A program made the translations under genes and the position numbers. The notes below the pieces were generated by a model that saw only the letters and a program-made list of their open reading frames with translations, was not told where the DNA came from and ran no database searches. 64,000 nt of DNA from Rhodotorula mucilaginosa (lineage: Eukaryota; Basidiomycota; Microbotryomycetes; Sporidiobolales; Sporidiobolaceae): assembly GCA_034406715.1 (NCBI GenBank), contig CP137878.1, positions 434,001 to 498,000 of the forward strand, given 5' to 3'. Below are positions 34,724 through 49,014 of the stretch, one piece after another (the first letter of the stretch is position 1; each line of letters opens with the position of its first letter).

Positions 34724-35895
34724 CGAGAGTCTCTTGATGGGCGTACAATCGGCCGCTTCTGTCTGGCAAAAGCGAGAGACGCTGCAGATGGTTGACGACG
34801 AACGGACGCTTCTCTCGTAACAACTCCGATCCGGGAGAGGAAACCGTATCATTCCCCTCCCCGACAGGTCAACTTGAAGCCATGACTGCATGACATAACA
34901 GGCGCATTTGCTCACATGCGAGTCCGAACATGGGAGAATGGGATTCCGAGCGAGAAAAACGTCCTCGTTCCCTCTCGCAGGAGCTTCAGCTGTCCGGGAT
35001 GACGGACCCTTGATTTCCACCGAGCGTAAGCCCATTCTTGGCTCCAGCTAGTAAGGCGCAGAAGCTTCACGTATGGCTCGGCTGACATTCAAGCCGCGTG
35101 AAGTCTTTTGAGTAATGGCAACGGTCCGACAAGACGGGTGGCAAACAAGTGGCGAACCGACACGGACTGCTTGCCGCACTGGAGAAGTCGACCTAGCGTC
35201 GAGTGTCGGAGACCTGAGTATTGCGGTGCATTGGGGTGCGGGAGGTCTTGCTTGATAGTCCGCACACTGCCATTCGGAGGGCCGGAACGCGATTTTGCTC
35301 AGAACTGGTTCCGGAAGAGCCAGCATGGTGCTTCGAGGAGCGTGTCACGCCGACCGGAACCCTGCAGCCTGTCTGAGTGCTCACCTCGAGCTGAGAGAAG
35401 TGTGTAGGACGCGGTGGTCTCTCTTCAATATACGACCAAAGCTGAAAAGCTCAGACCTCGGTTCAGTTGAATTCAGATTCAACCGGTTGCCCCCCCGGCG
35501 AATAGTCCGGATCGGCGCAAAGCTTAGTTCATATGACCTGGAAAGTACGAACAAGGCCCTGACAGACAGAAAAGAAAGCCGTATTACACGCAGGGTTTCC
35601 GTGCCCCCGACAAGCGGCGCAGGAAGGCCCTCCTGAGCTCGAGTTCTGCACGCTCACTGCCCGGAACCTGGCTCCAACGATCCACAAAAGCAAGCGCAGG
35701 GAGGAGGCTAGTAACGCCTCCGACATGGCGAGACGTTCAGCTCTGCGCCGACAAGGCGAAAGCTTGGCCTTGCTCCCTGATCTTCGACTCAGCGAGGACC
35801 CCTGGGCTCAAATTTGACTGAATTACAACTGCGGGAACGGCAAGGAATTGTCACCGGGTAGCCGGGATGCATTGCAAGCGGAAGCAGAGACCCGG
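34724..35895. promoter_or_regulatory. 1.17-kb gap upstream of the C3HC gene
   Basis: Between two minus-strand genes. It should hold the promoter of the C3HC gene and the HUL5 3' UTR. Base composition is more balanced than in the genes. The longest frames here (about 100 codons) lack codon bias and family resemblance. No RNA gene or repeat was recognised. Confidence 0.4.
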
Positions 35896-38800
35896 CTAGG
35901 ACAGATCGAACCCGGCGCCCGAATTGATCGCATCTGCAGAGCATGGGTTCTCGAGTTAGCTTCAACTTCAACAAGAACGCAAGGGAGGAGATCACACACA
36001 AAGTAACTTCTGGCGCAGGTTTTCTGGATTCGTGTACTCGGGGAGTTTGAGAAGGTTCACGCAAGTCGCACTGTTTTTGGTTTGCGGTGCAAGGGCTCTC
36101 TCATCAGCCTCTGCAGGCAGCCAACACACGAGCTAGAACCATCCGGATCACACGCACCTCGTCGGCAAACGCGACTCATCAGTTCCGGCGTTCCGGATCG
36201 CAAACAGCGGGTTGAGCTGCGAAAAGCCGAGCAAGGGCGGACGCTCGCATGCCGTCACGAACCGCACGAGTTTGGCGCGCTCTTCTTTGCTGAAAGACGA
36301 CACGGCGTCCCAGAAGTAGCGGATAGTCGGCGTGTTCTCCTCGGCGGACCAGCCACTGTAGACCGTGTTGCGCCGGAGGTCCTCGACATCGATCGCTTCC
36401 TCGGTACCACCTAGCGAGCCGGAAAGGGGGTGATTAGCTTGGAGGAATAGGCAAACACTCTGGCGAGAAAGGGAGAACGACTCACCGACGAGGATCGCGA
36501 GCTCTGACTGGTTAAACATGCGCAACCACCGCGGGTTGATGATCTCGAAAAGCCCCGAATAGAAAGCTCGGCACTGCGGCGCGATCTGGACGTTCAAGCG
36601 ATAGTTTGAGACGAGCACGATGTACTGCATCCGGTTATCGTTCGTGACTGCGATCTCGGACCCGTGCGGTGTCAAGTCGACGGAACGAGACACGCCAAAG
36701 TCTGCGACCCCATTACCCAAGGAGTCAGCGGTGAACTCGCCAGTCGCCCAAAGCCCGGCGCGCACCTTCTTCGGTGATGGTAAAGTTCAGCGAGAGGTCT
36801 TCCTCGACGTTACCGGGATACGTCTTGAGCTTGAGGAGACCGTTGTAAAGTTCCGGGTCGAGAGACGCAAGGTCGTCGAGGTAACTCTGCCGTCCGAGCC
36901 ACTACGAGCAGACACCGGCAGCATCAGTCACTTGGGCGGAATCGCGCGAAAGGGTACTCCAGTATGGAACTGACCTTTGCCAGGAAAAAGTCGGCAAACT
37001 TGACGTTGACGAGGATTCCCTGGTAGAGGGCTTTCCCGAGGATGCGACCGATGAACTTGAACCAGGAGAGTTGGTTGCTCTCTTTGGCGTAGCCGTGCGG
37101 ATTCGGGTAGAGCTCTTGCTCGGACGTTGCGAGCCAGAGACCCCGGTTGGTGTCAAACACCTCTTTGGAGAGACTGCAGGTCATTCTTTGTTAGCCTGTT
37201 ATCTGACCGAGCCCTCGCACGCAAAAAAAAAGAGGGCAGAACGAATCGCTTACCTGGTCAAGAGCTCCTTGAAGAGACCGCCGCCGTCGATCCCGCTCTC
37301 CTCCATGCCGTGCTCGTCGATAAAGACGATCTCGATCCGCTTCTTGAGTTCCGCTCCGAGTCCGTTCAAATGCGCGTACGCGTCTTCGGCCAAATTGGTC
37401 CTGCGCACCACGGCGCGATGCCGCGACCGAGCGCTGTACGAAGTCGCGTCTCCGAGTCCGAGCTTGCGGAAATCGTTGGCGACGAACTGGCGAAAGATGG
37501 CGACGCGGGTTTCGAACGGGACGACGAACGGGATGTTGCGGAGGACGCCGAGACGGGGCGAAATGAGCGCCAATTGGCGTTTCGAGTACGTTGAGGTGCG
37601 AGCGGGGCCGCGCGAGTCGTTCGTGTCGCGAGCGAGACCACGTCGGAGCAGCGCTGGGGAAGGAGCTTGACCGGGTGTGTCGGCCCCGCCCGAGGGTTCA
37701 GCATCTTCTTCCGCCTCGAGACGCTCGTCCTCGAAGCTGTGTAGAGCGGGGAAGGGGTCAATCGGATGAGCACGCTCAAGAAACCGGAAGGGAGAGAACG
37801 AAAGACTAACACGGCCGTCTCGACGAAGCTGCGCAGGTCAAACGCGCTCGTCATGTGCCAATGACCTTCCGGCGTGAACCGCCTCCTCGAGCTGTGGGTC
37901 CAATTGTGAGCACAATACCCCGCGCGTTCACGCCAAGTCTGCGGGACCGAAGGCTGAAAAGATCGAGCAAGGGGGGAAACACTCGCCGGGGAGGACTCAC
38001 TCTCGCGCATGCACCTGCTGCAAGAACCTCGTCATGACTCCCCTCACATCCTCGATCAACCAGCCTCCCATCCCGACCACGTTCTGCTGCCTCTTGTTGG
38101 CAGTCTGCGCCACCAACACCGGATCCACCATCTTTTCGTCGCCGCCGCCGCCTTCTTGCGAGAGTACGGTCCCCTCATCCTGCCAATACAGGGCAAACGT
38201 CGCGTTCCGGATGATCGCACTGAGGTTGACCACCTCGTCCAACGTGAGCGGGTTCCTCCCCGCGTTCGACGACGCCGCCGTCGAGGAGGTGGAAGCGTAA
38301 AATTCGTCATCGCCCATGGTCAACAACGACCTCGCATACATCTCGACCGCCAACACCAACACGGGCCACTCGTCTCGGTACCGGTCGTCCTTCAACGCGG
38401 CGAGGACGACGGCGCTCTTCTCGCGCTTGGTCGCACTCGAGAGGGTTCGGCCCAGTTCGGAGGAGCGGATGTAGCCGCGGAAGAGTTCGCGCAAGAGGCC
38501 GGCGGAGAGGGGGGAATAGAGGAGGGTGTTGAGGACCGCGTCGCGGACGTTTATTGCTGCGGACGACGACGACGACGAGGACGACGACGTTGTCGTTGTC
38601 GTTGTTGCACGGGACGATCCGGTGGAGTTGGTGGCCAAGTGAGGAGGAGGAGGTACGAGCAACTCGACCAAGAAGCCACACAACGCCGGACGAGTCGAAG
38701 CCGAATACCGAGTCGAGAGCGACAAGAGGGCGAGCAAGTGTTCGCGCGACCAGAGGTACGTCAAACTGGGACGGATCCGCGGGTCAACGACGACGAGTAC

Positions 38801-40654
38801 GGAGTTTGGTGGTGGGCGCGACGAAGAGGAGGAGGAGGAGGGAGCGGAAGACATGGATTCATCGTCGCCGTCTTGATCTCGAGATGATCGAGCGCCACCG
38901 AACGCTCGTCGTCGTTGGCGGCGATGGCGGTTGAAACTGCTCCTCCCGCCGCCGGATGCGTCATCCTCGTCCATCTCGCTAGCCCCTCCTTCCTCCGATT
39001 CGTCCTCACCGTCCTCGCCATCCTCATCGTCTTCATCATCATCAATCACGATCGTCTCGACCTCCTCCTCCTCCTTCCCCTTCCCCTTTCCTTTGCCTTT
39101 CACCCCCCTCCCAGCTCCCGCCGAGGTGACCGCTCCTTGGTCCTGCAGCAGGACGCTGACAGACTTTGGCAACTGTCCCAAAAGTGTCCTCAACACTTCG
39201 AGGTACGCGACGAGTTGCTTGCCGTTCTCGATCGGTCGCGGTCCCGTCGTCGTCGTCGTCGTGGCGGTACCGGCTGCCACCAACCGACCTTTCGCCAATT
39301 CGACAATGTTGGCCAAGAGTGCGACTGTCTGTTCCGTCCGCAGCTGCTGTCCCGAGGAGGTTCCGGTTTTGTTGTTGTTCAGAGTGGCGAGCAAATCCCA
39401 CAATGGAAAGTCGGAGGAGCCGGAGCCGGAGGAGAACTGCTGAAGCTGCTTCGCCGTGAGGCGTCCTCCCGGTGCGGGTGCGAGGAGGGCCGGAATAGTC
39501 AAGATCGAGTGGGCGAAGGCTTCGAGTATGACGGAAGAAGAGTCGACGGCGGAGGAGGAGGAGGGTGTTGCAGGTAAGAGAGCCTTAAGTGGGAGGAGTG
39601 AGAGCGCGAGGAGGGGTGAGAGACAGGGATGGGTACGTTGCTGCTCCGGGGGCTGTTTTTGATCAGGTCGAACGGGAGGGTTGATCAGTTTCAGGGCTCT
39701 CGTCGCAAAAGAGACAACCCACGGGAGTACACTGACGATTGCGAGGAGGGCGTGACCGACTCGGGGGTACAGTTGGCCGTACTCGACGAGGTGACGCAGG
39801 AGCGCGGTCGGTTCGATGTTCGCCGTCGGGGCCACGTATTTGGCGTACGAGGCTGGATCTGCGAGGATCTTGACGACCTCGAGAAAGAGGGGAGCTTGCG
39901 CGAGGCTGTGTGTGGTCGAGGACGGAGGGGGGGATGGGAGGAGGGGGTTGACGCGAGGGTGAGCGAGCGCGATGGGGTAGGCGAGTTGCTTGCGAGCGAG
40001 TGAGCGAGCGAGGAACTTACGAGACGTTTGTGGTTGCTTCGGTGAGCAAGAGGCGTGCGATGGTCCGTGTCAAGACGGGCCAGCTCGGGCTCGTCGCAAA
40101 CGGAGCAAAGAGGAGTGGCGTCGGTCGTCGTCGTCCCGGTATCGGCTTTGGCCCGCCGGTGTCTGCTGCGGGAGGTTGGAGAGCGACTCTGCACCACACT
40201 GCGAGTCTTTTGATGTCGTGCGGGTTCCCGAGCCTGTACTGTCCGCCGAGGGCGACGAGTCTGGACGCGGTGACAAAGTCTTGGAGGGAGGGGTGGTTGT
40301 TGCGGACGGCGATGAGGCGGTCGTATTCGGCTTGGAAGTGGTTCCTGGATTGAGCTGCCGACTGCCTGCCTCGGTAGAATGCCTGTGCGCGTGCGTAAGT
40401 GTGTCAGCGGGCGCCACTGTCCGAGTTGGCAGGGTGTCGTCATCGTCCTCATCGACGACAGGCCCTGACGAGAGAGACGGGTGTACCTGTATGGTGCTTG
40501 CAGCTTTTGCTCTTGCGCGGTCCTGTTCGCGCTGGAGGCGTTGGTGCCTCGCCTGCTGGACGAGGTCGCGGTGGCCGCCGGTCTGGCTCTGGCTCGACCC
40601 GCCGAGATTGATCTGCCTGCGCGCGCGAGCCTGCCCGAGAAAGAGGCTGTCCAT
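35896..40654 (-). CDS. HUL5: HECT-type ubiquitin ligase HUL5/UBE3C
   Basis: Starts MDSLFLGQARARRQINLGGS. An IQ-like motif KAASTIQAFYRGRQSAAQ is split by the first intron, as in UBE3C. The long middle region is helical with a Lys/Gly and acidic insertion and Ser runs. The HECT domain starts after RLGVLRNIPFVVPFETRVAI and has FIDEHGMEESGIDGGGLFKE, NPHGYAKESNQLSWFKFIGR, ILGKALYQGILV, NYRLNVQIAPQCRAFYSGL and, at the active site, LPTxxTCVNLLKLPEY with the catalytic Cys. The protein ends YAINSGAGFDLS, encoded by a tiny last exon; the tyrosine codon is split by the intron. Hul5 extends ubiquitin chains on the proteasome and on misfolded proteins. About 1,200 residues and roughly nine introns. Exon edges in the HECT part are approximate. 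Confidence 0.9.
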
Positions 40655-40844
40655 CGCGGGTGTTCGCTAGTGCGTCTCTCGACTGGACTGAGTGCAAGAG
40701 AGAGAGAGTGTCGGCCGACAAGTCCAAAGTCGGACGAGTTATCCGAGAGTCGCTTCTCTCTCGACGCAGCCCGTACGTCGAGTCGGACTGGACTGGATGG
40801 AACCGGAAGGCAGTCATGGGCACCCGCACCCGCACTTGCAGTCG
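40655..40844. promoter_or_regulatory. Divergent promoter HUL5/MED19
   Basis: 190 bp between divergent ATGs, with a GAGAGAGAGAG tract near 40695-40707. No other element is distinguishable. Confidence 0.4.
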
Positions 40845-41973
40845 ATGGCCGACAAGCCGTGGCGTCGCAACCTCGTCTCGCTCCACAGTCAGTTCCCCTC
40901 ACTCACAGTCTGACAGCCCAGAGTGCACTGACTCGGAACGCCCAGCAGACCCACACCCCTCGCCCTTGAGCGGCACCCAGGACTTGATCTCGCACTTCCA
41001 CCTCGAACCCCTCTACGACACTTTCCTCCGCCCGTACCTCCCTTCCTCCCTCTCCTCAGCCGCCCCCGTAGATGCAGCAGACCAACTCAGTGTCGGAGGA
41101 GCCAGTGGCGCACACCCTCTGGCCCCGCCGTCAGCGTCGTCCACTCAGGCAACCACCACCCTCCCCCCGGTACCCGGTCAAGTCGTCCTCCCCACCACCA
41201 CCAACAACAACCGCAGCAAGCAACTCAGCAAGGGAGCCCAAATCAAAGCCACGCCCGCTAGTCCAGCTCCGTCTACACCGGGACCGGCAGCGGGAGGGGG
41301 TTTGAAAATCACTTTGGGCGGGATCAAACTCGCAGGCTTGACCTCGCCTGCACTCGCCACCGCCTCGACCGCCTCCTTAACCGCGGCGACACAGAAGAAA
41401 CCAAAGAGACCAAAGATGGACAAGTCGTACGATTACATGGTCGGAGACGTACTCGGTAAACAAGTCCCCCTTCCCTTACTAGGACCCGGTTCAAGGGAGA
41501 GCTGACGGATTCCACCCCCCCCAAACCTGTAGGCCGAATCTCCCAACCGCGATCCTCGTCAACCGCCTCTTCCTCCTCCTCCTCCTCCTCATTACTGCAC
41601 CTCGTCTCGAACCCCGACTCAGCCCCTTGTCCACCGTTGCACCCCTTTGATCCTCTCCAACTCCGAGAAGCCTTTACTCTCAAACCGGGCGGGTTGGCCG
41701 GGTTCGATATGACCATCTGGGAAGCGAGGGACCCGAGCGGTACGGGGGCGGGAGCTGGAGGGGGCTTCGGGGGTGGTGGTGGTGGGGACGAGAGGAGAAG
41801 AAAAGTGAGTTGGGTGTTCGCACGCAGCGGTTATGCTTCAAGGAATTGCCTCCGTCGCTGATCCACTGAACGCTGTTTCCCCGCTTACTCCCACACCACC
41901 CCAGAAAAAGAAACGCAAGCACGACGACCCGAACAGTAATGTCACCACGGATCCGAAAAAGCAGAGGCGGTGA
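40845..41973 (+). CDS. MED19: Mediator complex subunit 19 (Rox3)
   Basis: Four exons. The first gives MADKPWRRNLVSLH; the second starts TDPHPSPLSGTQDLISHFHL and continues EPLYDTFLRPYLP, which matches the Med19 opening (DLI..+.L...Y....+PYLP). Later come MDKSYDYMVGDVLGRISQPR and FDPLQLREAFTLKPGGLAGF DMTIWE, the conserved L..AF.L..G.+.GFD block. The last exon encodes the Lys-rich tail (KKKRKHDD, ending DPKKQRR), probably a nuclear localisation signal. Med19 is in the Mediator middle/head and connects the complex to polymerase. The middle is Thr/Ser/Pro-rich. The start at 40845 is favoured because the intron after it restores frame. Confidence 0.8.
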
Positions 41974-42258
41974 TAACCACCCGCCTCCTCCTTTGCCTCC
42001 GCTCTCCCGGAGCTGCGCTTTCACCAAAGCAACCCCGTCCCGTACCACTCCCCGCCCCACCCTCACATGTCATGTCTGTTCAATCGTCCATCCATATGTC
42101 GTATAACCATTCTCTCTTTCAAGGAGGAGCCCCCTTCCCGCCCCCGTTGTTGTACAATTCAACCCTCCTACGCATGCAGTCTCTTTTCACGAGGAGGAGG
42201 GAAACCCAGGCGGCACGAGAGAGAGTCGGAGCGAGCGGGCGGGCGGTTCATGGCTATT
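41974..42258. terminator. Convergent 3' region MED19/LAS1
   Basis: 285 bp between facing stops. The sequence is C-rich then mixed. No gene was seen. Confidence 0.35.
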
Positions 42259-44543
42259 TCAGACAACCTGGGTCCTCGGAGGAGACGGCTGTTGTTGTTC
42301 GGGCCACGGCGCCAAGTCGAGCGCGAGCACTCCCCCTTTGGGGAGCGTCCCGATCGGTCGTTTCGTCCAGAGTTGTTGCTGTTGAAGGACCGGTGCGGCG
42401 GACCACGCCGTCGCGTTAGCAGCGCGGTTTTGAGCGACCGAATCGTTTTCCTCCTCATCATCATCTCCCTGCTGATGCTGCATCTCGACATCTTCATCCC
42501 CTCCTCGTCCTTCGTGATGCGATGAGGAGGAGGAGGAGGAGGAGGAAACCCCGACCGAACCGGTCGTACCGCCACCATCGCCAAGATATTGCCGCGACGA
42601 TGACCGATTCTGCTTCTTCAAGGCGGCCTCGACTTGGTCCGAACGGTTCTCCATCTCTCGCACGACTCGATCCGCCTCCTCGGTCGATTCGACCCTGCGC
42701 GCGAAATCGACGGCGGTCGAAGAGGGAGTGGCGACGACGAGAGCGCTTTGAGCGCGCAAGAGGGGGAGCAGGGAATTGATTCGTTGCGAGAAGGGAACGA
42801 GGGACGAGGTGGGGGTGGTGGCCGGGTCGAGGTGGAGGGTGTGGTTGAGGTCGGGATGCTCGGAAATCGTCGGAGAGGACAGGAGGGTCTCGATCAAGGG
42901 GATGGCGCTGCCGATGGCGACAAAGTGTGGAAATGGTCAGATTTGAGCCGGAAGACTCGGCAAATGGAAATCGGGACATGAGGAGGGAGGATGCGGCGGA
43001 GAGGAGAGAAGAGACGAGTAACGCACTGCAAGGAACGCGAGAGGAGACAGGTCCGGAGGACGTTCTTGATCGTGAGCTCCTTCGCTTCTTCACTTTCCTC
43101 CTCGTCGTCTTCGTCCTCGGCGTCGATCTGACCGATTCCGCCTGCCGTCGCCACCTCCTCCTCCTCCTCCGCGCTCGAGATCTCGCCGAGCGGCGCGTCT
43201 TTGAGCAACTCGGCAACCCACGCAACTACGCATGCGGCATAGGTCCGATCCAGCCCCTCCGCCGTAGCGGTAGCGGTGGCGGTGGCGGTCGCAGTACCGG
43301 CACAGAGCATGTCGATTCCGCGGCGGGTGATCGTCTCGCTCAGGGCTCCGTCGTACAGGTTGTCGAAGTGCGAGAGGAGCGGCGACCACAAGGCGCGCAA
43401 TTCGGTCGGAAGACCGGGAGAGCGAGTCGAGGGACGTTTCCTATCAGGGAAGGAAGGGGAGCATGAGTGTCAGGGAGCGAGGGGGCGCACGCGGTGGACG
43501 TCAAGAAGAGCTGAGAAGAACCGGCGCACTTTTTCGCGAGGGGGACGAGCCCGCCTTCTTCCCACAAGATCTCTGCCACCGCCTCGAGTGCGCGTTCCCT
43601 CGCCTCTTCTTCCTTCTTGCCGCCGCGGATCCCCCCTCCGAGACTATTGTCGGCGATCCAGCGCTCAATGTCTTTGAACGTTTTCTGGACGTCGGCTTTC
43701 AGTTTCCCGGCGAGCGAGGCGTCGCGCGTGAATTGCTTGGCGAGGGATTTGTAGGTTGTCAAGAGGAGGGGGCGGAGCGTCGAGAGTGGGAGAGGGGGCA
43801 GCGCCGCTTCGAGCGAGGAAGTCGCCGAGGCGGATTCGAGCGCGGGGAGCCAAAAGTTCGCGTAGAGCCAGTCGAGGGCCTGCGGGAGTTGGTGGTAAGA
43901 GGCTCGTTCGTTCTATTGGGGTCATCTTGGAAGCAGGGAAAGGCGGAAGGGAGACTGACCTGACGGGCGGCGTCTCGGAGGACTGCGATCGAAGGCAAGT
44001 CTTCGTGCGTGGCTTGGTGACGCAGCTCGACGAACCAAGCTGGCAAGCCGATTTGCGCGGCGAGGGAAGCGATCGAACGAGCGTAGTAGGTCGTCTGCAG
44101 CGGATCGACGAGCGAGTTGACAAACCTGCAGAGAGCGAGGAGGAGCAACGTCAACTTTTGTCGCTAGGGTTCCCGCTGATCTGCTCTCCGGAGACGAACC
44201 GGATGATTGCCATCGCGTAAGAGAGCTGGAGTTCGTGCTCGGATACGCTGTACGGAGCGGTCGAAGTGGAGGGTTCTGCATCGCGGAGGATGAGCTGCAA
44301 GAGTGCGGCGGTACTCTCGACCGCATGGGGGCATTGGCCGCGATTCAGCCAGACTTGGATCTGCGGGACACAAGTCGTCAACTATGCACTCATTCGGTAG
44401 GAACGGAGGATGTGCGCGCTCACTCGACCGATCGCATCTTGCTGGAGGGCAATGTCGCCTTGGCTGGCAAACAGGCGGTCAAATACGAGTCGGAACTCTT
44501 GCCGAGTGGACCAGGCCGTCTTTCTCGGTACGACTCGAGGCAT
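42259..44543 (-). CDS. LAS1: Las1 endoribonuclease (pre-rRNA ITS2 processing)
   Basis: Starts MPRVVPRKTAWSTRQEFRLV at 44543. After the first intron: IQVWLNRGQCPHAVESTAAL. The core is spread over several exons: RFVNSLVDPLQTTYYARSIA, SLAAQIGLPAWFVELRHQAT, HEDLPSIAVLRDAARQ, ALDWLYANFW. The RHxTH-like element ELRHQATHEDLP is the HEPN catalytic motif of Las1. Further helices follow (TTYKSLAKQF; LRALWSPLLSHFDNLYDGAL), and the C-terminal tail ends with the Las1 Trp-Pro block, LALDLAPWPEQQQ, which recruits Grc3. Las1 cuts ITS2 at C2 in 27S pre-rRNA. An acidic Glu-rich insertion and a Ser run are present. Introns are numerous and their exact number was not settled. Confidence 0.88.
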
Positions 44544-44864
44544 CCCGGCTGCTTGCGGTCGCTGTGGAGCAGTCCTGATCTGTCTTTCCACCAGGCGAGG
44601 CTCGGACAGCAGCTTGTTCACGGATTTCGTCGCACGTGCTGCAATATGATCGCATTGCAGTCTGAATCGGAATGCGCGGTAAGCGAGGCTAAGTCAAGCG
44701 GCCCGAGCTCCGATTCTTTCTTCCGTTCCGCGTCAAGGCGTTGGACAACGCCGCCACCCGCTCGCTCCCCTTTTCCGCTCTCTCTACACTCGCCGTACAC
44801 TCGCTGTACTCCTTGCCAGTCTCCAGACTACTTTCTCCTTTCCCCCCTCTCTATCAACAACAGC
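44544..44864. promoter_or_regulatory. Divergent promoter LAS1/DBP2
   Basis: 321 bp between the start codons of two genes acting on rRNA. A C/T-rich tract precedes DBP2 (about 44760-44860). Co-regulation is plausible but no specific site could be identified. Confidence 0.45.
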
Positions 44865-48490
<3,626 letters not shown>

Positions 48491-49014
48491 ACCCACACAA
48501 CCTTCCATGTCGTGTGGCTCGCTTTTCCGCTTGTGCTTGTTGTTGATCGGGGGTTCCGACCGGAGGAAGAAGGGCTGAAGACGTACGATCTCGAAGGCGC
48601 CGTGCATGCGCTTCCTTTCTCTTTTTCATACGTGATGTGTGTACTTGTTCCTCCCCGCCTGCGTAATAGATCTCTCCCCCGCCTGTGCTTCGGCCTGGCC
48701 TTTTGCATTCGATTCCCACTGCGTTTTCGCATTTCCATCCGGAGCTCTCGAATTTCGAAGTGAGTGGCGATATGGAGTGGAAGTCTCTCTTGCGGTGCAT
48801 GGCCGCGTGACAATGTAAAGCTTGCGAACAGACCGGCCGATAAAAAGAACTTGGGCAGGAGCTTAAGGGCGCGGAGACACGTCGCGAGCGATCGACTGAC
48901 CTCCACCTCCGGCCTCCACTCGCAGGTCTTGCCAGCGCTGAACTCGCAAGCAGACGCTGACTGGAACCGCGCGCACACACACAAGTACCGCGATCAAGTC
49001 AGCTACACTCAGCT
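48491..49014. promoter_or_regulatory. Intergenic region DBP2 to the C2H2 factor gene
   Basis: 524 bp holding the DBP2 3' UTR and the promoter of the next plus-strand gene. No gene was recognised. Confidence 0.4.

Noticed and set aside
34724-35035. Upstream in-frame extension of the C3HC protein from ATG 35035
   Set aside because: The added 104 residues have no family counterpart and random composition; more likely a leader region.
35885-35960. tRNA-like T-arm (GGTTCGATC on the minus strand)
   Set aside because: No matching acceptor, D or anticodon stems. The sequence encodes the conserved C-terminus of HUL5 (SGAGFDLS).
35789-36064. Extended 60-residue tail on HUL5
   Set aside because: It arises only if the last intron is ignored. 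The spliced version gives the canonical HECT end.
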